64,000 bases of DNA from Monomorium pharaonis. Taxonomy: Eukaryota > Arthropoda > Insecta > Hymenoptera > Formicidae. This document shows positions 58,317-64,000 of the stretch, piece after piece. Below the pieces are notes generated by a model. It did no database searches, was not told the DNA's origin, and saw only the letters and a program-made list of their open reading frames with translations. The stretch spans positions 13,636,546-13,700,545 of the forward strand of contig NC_050469.1 in NCBI RefSeq assembly GCF_013373865.1, written 5' to 3'. Position 1 is the stretch's first letter. Each line of letters begins with the position of its first letter. The position numbers and the translations under genes were made by a program.

Positions 58317-60650
58317 TTACATGCTTCCGAACACTTTGCGACCCCTCGTTACGGATAACGAGACGACGACGACGCTCAACAGGAAGAAAATTAGACCAAG
58401 AAAAGTGGTCAGGCCTCTGCACCATTGCCGCTTCCGTTTCGCTCTCGCGATCGCCCGGCCTAAACGCTCGGCCTGCGTCACGTCGAGAGTGAAATCAAAA
58501 TCTCCCAGGCCTCGGACGGCCAGGCGGTCGTTCCAGTCGCTCGCGTTCAACGGGACGATCGTGCCTTCGATGGACGACCCAACGTCGCTGCATTTTAGCT
58601 GCTGGAACAAATCCTCAATATAGTATGAACGCTTTTTTTTTTAAAGTTTGAACTATTCGAATAGATCAAACGTATAATATGTTCGAATCTTTTGCTCGTC
58701 CGAGTCCTAGTACTCACCGTCGAGTACTCGGTTTCGCGAGACTTCTTCCTCGCGAGACCGATGTTTCTTTTCTCGCTGTCGCGTTCGCGTCTCGTCGTCC
58801 TGTCGTTCCCGAGCGATGGCGCCGGGTTGTATCCGTTGTAGAGACAGCGAGGGGAACCGACGTAGTTTTTCGAACTGATTGGATTCGCTCTCGATGGCAA
58901 GTTCTTCAGCTCGCAGCTCGTAGGCCATATCGACGGATTCTTGTCGGTCCAGGACGTAGGGCAAACGTACTCGTACACGTTGTCGTTCCTCGCGCCGACC
59001 TCCAGAGAAACGATACGCGAGATATCGCGCAGAATATCCTCTGGTGCCACTGTAACGTCGCCATCTATCACAGACTTGAGAGTACGGGATAACTCGAGCA
59101 GCACCTCGCGCGCTCTCGACGGTGACGATGTCGTCGTCGCCGGCGGCGGCGGTAGCGGTGGCGGTGGCGGTAATGGTGGCGGCAGCAGCGGTGGTGGTGG
59201 TGACAAATAGTTATACATGCAACCGCATACGCGACACGTATAAACACCTAAAATCGATCAAACAATTAGATAAGCGAAATTTATGAAACTGTTCGGAATT
59301 CTGAATTCTGCGGATCAGAATTACGTACTTAATTACTTCCTAGATGTATATGATTTTCTAGTGAAAACAAAATAATTACGAACAGTTCTACAGGATGTCC
59401 TGGAGTGCCTTTCGTTACCTTCGTAATCGCCGCTGTGATCGTCGACGGATCGATAGATGATAGACGGCCAAATGGGCCGTGGTATCGTCTCGCTCTCGTG
59501 GATCACCGCCAGGCCACCATACGGACCACCGTACGGGCCACCATCCCTCGTCGAGGCTGGCGCGTAATAGGAGTACGAGCCGGCCGACAACGGCGGCGAG
59601 TGGCTCGAGTAACCGGAACTGGTCGACGTTCTGTAGCATCTTCGTGGATTGTTGCGCGAGGTCGTCGACTTGCTGGCCGCGATGCCGCCCACGAATTTCG
59701 AGATCTCAAAGTCCGCCAAGTCCGACCTTACCCTGAAAAATCATTCCCCCCAAGTACAATGGATGAAATCGTATTTCTTTAAATCGAAATTAATCAAGTT
59801 TTTTACTGACTTTTAATGCTGCACTTATATCATTCAGTGAACTATGAACTGACAAATGTTCAACAAATATTGATTTCTATTTTTTTAAGTAAAATCTAGT
59901 AAGCGAGGAACATTAAATCAGTCTTTGAAAATATTGATTTTATGTGGAGTTTATAAACATTATAATATAATATTTCACAAATGTTTTTGAATTGTTACTT
60001 TATAACAGAATATTCCTAAACATTATAAATTACTGTTAAAAAATTTTATTGAAAGAAGCTTGCGATGAAATTTCACCCCGCTTTTGCCATTAAAAACAGA
60101 AAAATTTAATTTTGCGTTCTTAACAATTTTTCGAAACGTTTCTGCAATGATACACGGTATTCCATGCCGTATAGGAAACTTCTGCGATTTTAAGTATATT
60201 ATGTATACTAGATATAAGAATTGTTTGACGTTGTCTCTAATTCTTTAACATTTCTTTTAGGAAAGAACACGTAATGGTTCGACCCGTACCATTCGGACTC
60301 GTACACAGGCTCGATCGTTGGTGACGCGGCGTGGACGTGCCTGTCGGCCTCCTCCGTCGCCTCCGCGCCCTCGGGATCTATTCGACTCCTGGGATCGCGC
60401 GGGACCGCCGCCGCTCGCCTCGCCACACCGCCGGCACTCGGACGCATCCCCCGACGGCAGCACTCGGTGGCACATTCGGCACACGCTACCGCACCACCAC
60501 CACCACCACCACCGCCACCGATCGGACGCAGGCTCGTCCAAGGCCGGTGACCATCGCCGCATGCTCGACGATCAGCTGCGCTCTCGCCGTCGACGGACCT
60601 CGACGTGGGAACTTCCTGCGGGCCACAGCGATCCCGGTCTTTCTTCTGGC
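58317..60650 (-). CDS. 3' part of a cysteine-containing C-terminally anchored membrane protein (possibly shavenoid)
   Basis: Three well-supported 3' exons: 59732-59419, 59247-58718 and 58613-58317, phases 2/1/0 closing, about 379 aa. Exon one encodes DFEISKFVGGIAASK and a Ser/Tyr/Gly-rich linker. Exon two opens with the cysteine knuckle VYTCRVCGCMYNYL, then a long polyproline run and an ELSRTL helix region. Exon three ends in a basic segment (RAIARAKRKRQWCRG), a single transmembrane helix (LTTFLGLIFFLLSVVVVSL) and a short tail. An upstream exon is likely within about 60256-60650, where one frame has a Gly run, ACAECATECC and then EPVYESEWYGSNHYVFFPK; its ends are uncertain and the 5' end is not found. 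The architecture resembles my recollection of insect shavenoid (actin-hair morphogenesis), but I cannot confirm this, so no symbol is given. Confidence 0.6.
59740..60250 (-). other. Probable intron of the membrane-protein gene
   Basis: AT-rich, with no coding signal, between the upstream exon-like segment and exon 59732-59419. The acceptor 'gatttttcag' at 59733 is clear; the matching donor is not resolved. Confidence 0.45.
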
Positions 60651-62700
60651 ATCATTATCGAATCGAAACCCAATCGCGCCCAACCGGCTCGCCTTAAAAT
60701 ATGTATTATACGCGCGCGTGCGACGGATGATCCGCACGTTTCAAGGTCGCTTTCACATTCGTCGTGTTCACGTAAGAAATCGACCGGCGACGGTTCGGCG
60801 AAGAGCGTCTGTTACGTTATTCGGGACGTGTCGAACGGGCGGTACGTTAATGGAGGTCATCGTCGTCGTCCTTTTTTTTTTCCCCCCTCGAGCTTGCGTT
60901 ACGTTGTTCCCGATTGCGAGCGTTATCCGACCTCGTTATCGGTACCCACGGCACGAGCGCGCGAACTCCTTTCCATCCTCGCACCGGCGGGTCGGGCGAC
61001 GACGGCGACGGGGCGGCGCGTCAAATTTCGTCAACGTGACGAGAAGAGAAAGCGGATGTGCCCGCGCGGGGAATAGCCCGCTTTTGAATTAGGTCAACCT
61101 GAGCGATTGGAAAGTGCCCTTTGTGCGTTCGTTACGTTAAATTCCGCGGGCGCGTGTCGTTAACGCCACCGCGATACGCGACATCCAATTTACTCGTCCG
61201 CCAGTCTAATTTTTTTTTCTTCCGGTTCGTTTTGTAAGACGAATTTGGAGTCGAAAGAATCTCGTCGATTAATAAAAGAGTCGTAAGGTTCTAATCAGTC
61301 TAATCAGATGGAATAGAGATAAGAGTAGTTGGAGCAGTGTGGTGGGAGAACTGGCTTGTGGAACCAGGGATCCCGAATTCAAATCTGCCTAACTAGCACT
61401 CCTCTAAATTTTTCCGTCGCTTACAGTTTCTTAATATCACGACTTTCGCCGTCGTCGTCGTTAAATCAATCAGGGTCCTAGCGAACCATTACCTCACAGT
61501 AAAAAAAAAAAAGCGCACGTAATTGTTACCTAGGATACGTAGGTCAACGTGGATGTTGGAGCGCTCGGCGGTCGCTCGTGCATTCCATCATCGTCGGCAG
61601 CAGCCAGCCGGCCACTTTCACGTTCGAGCGCGGCACGTTTGCCAATGTTTACGTGTCAAAGCCGTGCAACACCCTGGAATACATCACACCATGATAATGA
61701 GAAGCTCCGCGCGCGAGAAACGAACAGGATCCACCCACGCAAAACTGACCACCGTGGATAATGACTCGCCGCGGACGGACTGTCGGACATTGTCTCCGCG
61801 ATTACTTTCACAAATTCTCGTCTCGATTCGAGAACTCCGACAATCCGCGATTCGATTGTTTCCGTTTCTAAATTAAAAAATTGCTTTTTACGTTACGCGC
61901 GTAAAAAAAACACAATAGTACACAGTCGGGGAAAAGATTTGTGTTAAACTTAACGTATGTCACATGTTTCAAACTCTCGGCCCATTCAAATTCTCGTGTC
62001 AATATAATGAATTAATTAATATTATGGATGATGGATAATATGAATAGAACGTTAGAACGTAATGTTATGTAAAACGTTGATTCGAAAATGTAACGTGACG
62101 TAATTTGGAAATAAAGGCACATTTCTTCGGTAAAATTAACACTTACAAATATATTATCACGTCGTTTACAGTTTTTTGGGGAAGGGAGGGAGGGGATTTT
62201 AAGATGCTCTCATACATCGATATTTAGCTTAGTAACTGTGTTATAAGTCTGACGAAACCTGTCGGCGCGCAGTTTAAGTGAGCTAAAGAAATTTAAATTA
62301 ACAGAAATATTATATTATCATTAAGATCTGATGCAGATCGTTAGGCAATCTACTTAATCCATTGATATGTTTAAACATATACCGATCGAAAGAGTTAATG
62401 TATTAATATTGTTATATGTTACTTAGAAATATTGAAACGCGTGCATTTTATTAATGCATCTTGTAATTTACATATCAAAAGTACATTTTTAAAATGTTAT
62501 TTAAACGAAATATAAGAAATGTTAAATTTAATACGAAATGTTTAAACAACAAAGATAATATTATCACGTTATATTTATATTAAATTAAGACTGTTGTTAA
62601 AGATTCAACACGATGATTTGAACAAGGACCGGTTTTAGTATAAACACAAAATGTGTTTCCTACTATGTAATATAATCTTTTATATAATCTTTTACATAAG
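60651..62700. other. GC-rich then AT-rich DNA, no gene resolved
   Basis: 60651-61200 is GC/CpG-rich, with long overlapping frames on both strands rich in Arg, typical of composition artefacts. It may be promoter or more 5' sequence of the minus-strand membrane-protein gene. From about 61860 the sequence is AT-rich with no coding signal. Confidence 0.4.
61328..61405 (+). ncRNA. tRNA-like segment, probable SINE head
   Basis: 'tggagcagtgtgg' resembles an A-box and 'gaattcaaatct' a degenerate B-box about 45 bases later. 'gaaccagggatcccga' matches 'gaaccaaagattccga' in the segment at 13550-13640. A complete cloverleaf is not evident. Probably a second copy of a tRNA-derived repeat. Confidence 0.35.
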
Positions 62701-63365
62701 TGTCACGAGTCGAGCGCAAAGCAGAAAAACGGGAAAAGACATCGGTCACTGATCGTTCACGCGAACCCGTGAACCGTCGCGTGTATTGTGGGTTGCAGCA
62801 TCCTAGCCGGTTACGAGAATGCGTTTTCGCACGTCTGGAGTAATAAGAGGTGCTTTTCTAAACTCTAGTCACGAGGCGCCGCCGCTCGCCGGCAACGAAT
62901 ATATAATGAATGCGATCGATCTCTCATACGCCGACCGCCGACGAGCAACACGCGAGTGAAATAGCGCGAGATCTTAGCATATTTTCTCCTCCGTGGAGAG
63001 TTCCACGGCCTTTCTACGAAGGTTGTTACATATATGCATGCGAGGGAAGATATTATACCACGCAGAGGCAGGCAGACACGCACGGCACAGCAGCAGCGTG
63101 GCCGTCGCGCCGTCGCCGCCAGAGCGGCCCGCGGTGTACGAAACCGCGAAAAATATTTGACTCATGGACTTTCACTCGCACTCATTCAGGGCCGTCGACG
63201 GAAAAAAGATCGTCGTCGGCCACGCCGCGCCGTGCCGTACTGCCTCGGTCTCGTAGCTTAACCGGGAACCCCGAAAGATCCTCACGACGGCCGCTTTCGC
63301 GGTTGTCGAAGGTTTCACGCGGAATCTCCAATCGGTCGTTAAAAAAAGTTTGGCGAACATAGTTG
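62700..63365. promoter_or_regulatory. GC/CpG-rich island, possible promoter or exon
   Basis: GC-rich with frequent CG, flanked by AT-rich DNA. The longest frame (62910-63362, +) is Arg/Ser-rich and matches no family I know. By analogy with the dock and drongo islands it may mark the 5' end of a gene, direction unknown. Confidence 0.35.
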
Positions 63366-63930
63366 ATCTTTGACGAAATAATTTCAATTAAATATATTTG
63401 ATTAATATAACGAAATATTCAATAATACTTAGAAATTGTATTCTGTAATTGTAATAACCGAATATAATATATAATTAATCGGTTAGCAAAACGATTAAAT
63501 ATTTCTAAATATATAGTTACATTAACTAAACCTTTAAGTGGAACTATTTTACTAAAACTTAGTAACTATCATCTAGGTTTGATTATATTATCAAATTCTT
63601 TTTTTCAGTTCGCGGATTCCCTCACGGAATTATCACCGGAACAGCACCGCATTCCACAAGTGCAATTCTCGAGTGATCCCAATCTACTGGAGAGTGATAT
63701 TTGGAGAGATATTATAATTAAAATTTGGTGAATTTAGACGAAATAATTTTAATTAGTGTTCAGCTTATACAATAAAATATATTTAGTAATTAAATTATTA
63801 GTGCCATTACTAAATAGTACCATTACTAAATGGTACATTTGATTACATTAACTAAATAATTAATTGAAATTATTTCACCAAAGTTTACTAATTATCTAAG
63901 TTTAGTTATTATTATTACTAAACTCTTTTT
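63338..63930. repeat. Related AT-rich repeats flanking the exon-like segment
   Basis: 'gacgaaataatttcaatta' at about 63373 recurs as 'gacgaaataattttaatta' at about 63738, and inverted as 'taattgaaattatttcacc' at about 63856. Blocks 'ttagtaact.tcatctaggt' and 'ctaattatctaagtttagt' also echo each other. They look like diverged copies of one repeat in direct and inverted orientation. Confidence 0.45.
63609..63731 (+). CDS. Exon-like segment with acceptor and stop, unknown
   Basis: A pyrimidine tract and CAG ('tctttttttcag|TTCGCG') precede an open frame of 40 codons plus a stop (FADSLTELSPEQHRIPQVQF, then SSDPNLLESDIWRDIIIKIW). Composition is coding-like and contrasts with the AT-rich repeats on both sides. 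It could be the last exon of a + strand gene starting in the island at 62.7-63.3 kb. No family is recognised. Confidence 0.3.
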   Translation, partial: FADSLTELSPEQHRIPQVQFSSDPNLLESDIWRDIIIKIW

Positions 63931-64000
63931 TGCGTACTCTCTACTAGAAAAAATCCAAGACAAAACTTTTAATCAAATGCAATCTAAGTAATATACATTC

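Noticed and set aside
60257..60562. Frame with a Trp run (WWWWWW) on the minus strand
   Set aside because: The run comes from a (TGG)n repeat. The alternative frame with a Gly run and ACAECATECC followed by EPVYESEWYGSNHYV looks more protein-like, though unproven.
1..64000. CRISPR array, operons, rRNA or prophage
   Set aside because: No regularly spaced repeats, no polycistronic bacterial-type genes, and no rRNA-like sequence. All confident genes are spliced insect genes.

Overview
The window is nuclear DNA of an insect, most likely a hymenopteran and plausibly an ant. The evidence is spliced genes with short GT-AG introns, very AT-rich intergenic DNA broken by GC/CpG-rich promoter islands, many short palindromic DNA-transposon relics, mariner debris, and an intact IQGAP gene (Drosophila lacks one). 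No bacterial, plasmid, phage or CRISPR signature was seen.

Layout. Bases 1-20600 hold no gene I can name: microsatellites, nested palindromic elements, a tandemly duplicated small ORF (14.8-15.8 kb), a GC island with an exon-like ORF (12.9-13.5 kb) and a tRNA-like SINE head. From 20.6 kb the window is gene-dense: HMG-CoA reductase (+, 20606-29315, 8 exons, 910 aa); XPA (-, 30764-32429, 5 exons, 276 aa); IQGAP (-, 34546-41645, 19 exons, 1658 aa); dreadlocks/NCK (+, 43383-48097, 392 aa); AGFG/drongo ArfGAP (-, 49160-53811, 6 exons, 419 aa); a C18orf32/UPF0729-type 71-aa protein (-, 56047-56262); and the 3' part of a cysteine-containing, C-terminally anchored membrane protein (-, 58317 to about 60650). 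The last 3 kb hold GC islands, a second tRNA-like segment and an exon-like ORF.

Exon boundaries were worked out by eye. For the first five genes every intron has recognisable splice sites and phases close from exon to exon, giving proteins close to family length. Hmgcr/XPA and dock/drongo are convergent pairs; IQGAP/dock is a divergent pair with a MITE cluster between.

The genes do not form one pathway: Hmgcr makes mevalonate (isoprenoids, juvenile hormone in insects), XPA is nucleotide excision repair, IQGAP and Dock link Rho-family/receptor signalling to actin, and drongo is an Arf-GAP-domain protein. I found no convincing new multi-gene system. The best novelty candidates are the duplicated small ORF, a decayed copy of Hmgcr exon 2 in its own intron, a head-to-head mariner foldback element in Hmgcr intron 4, nested foldback elements at 8.7-10.2 kb, alternative dock first exons, and a GC-AG intron in IQGAP.
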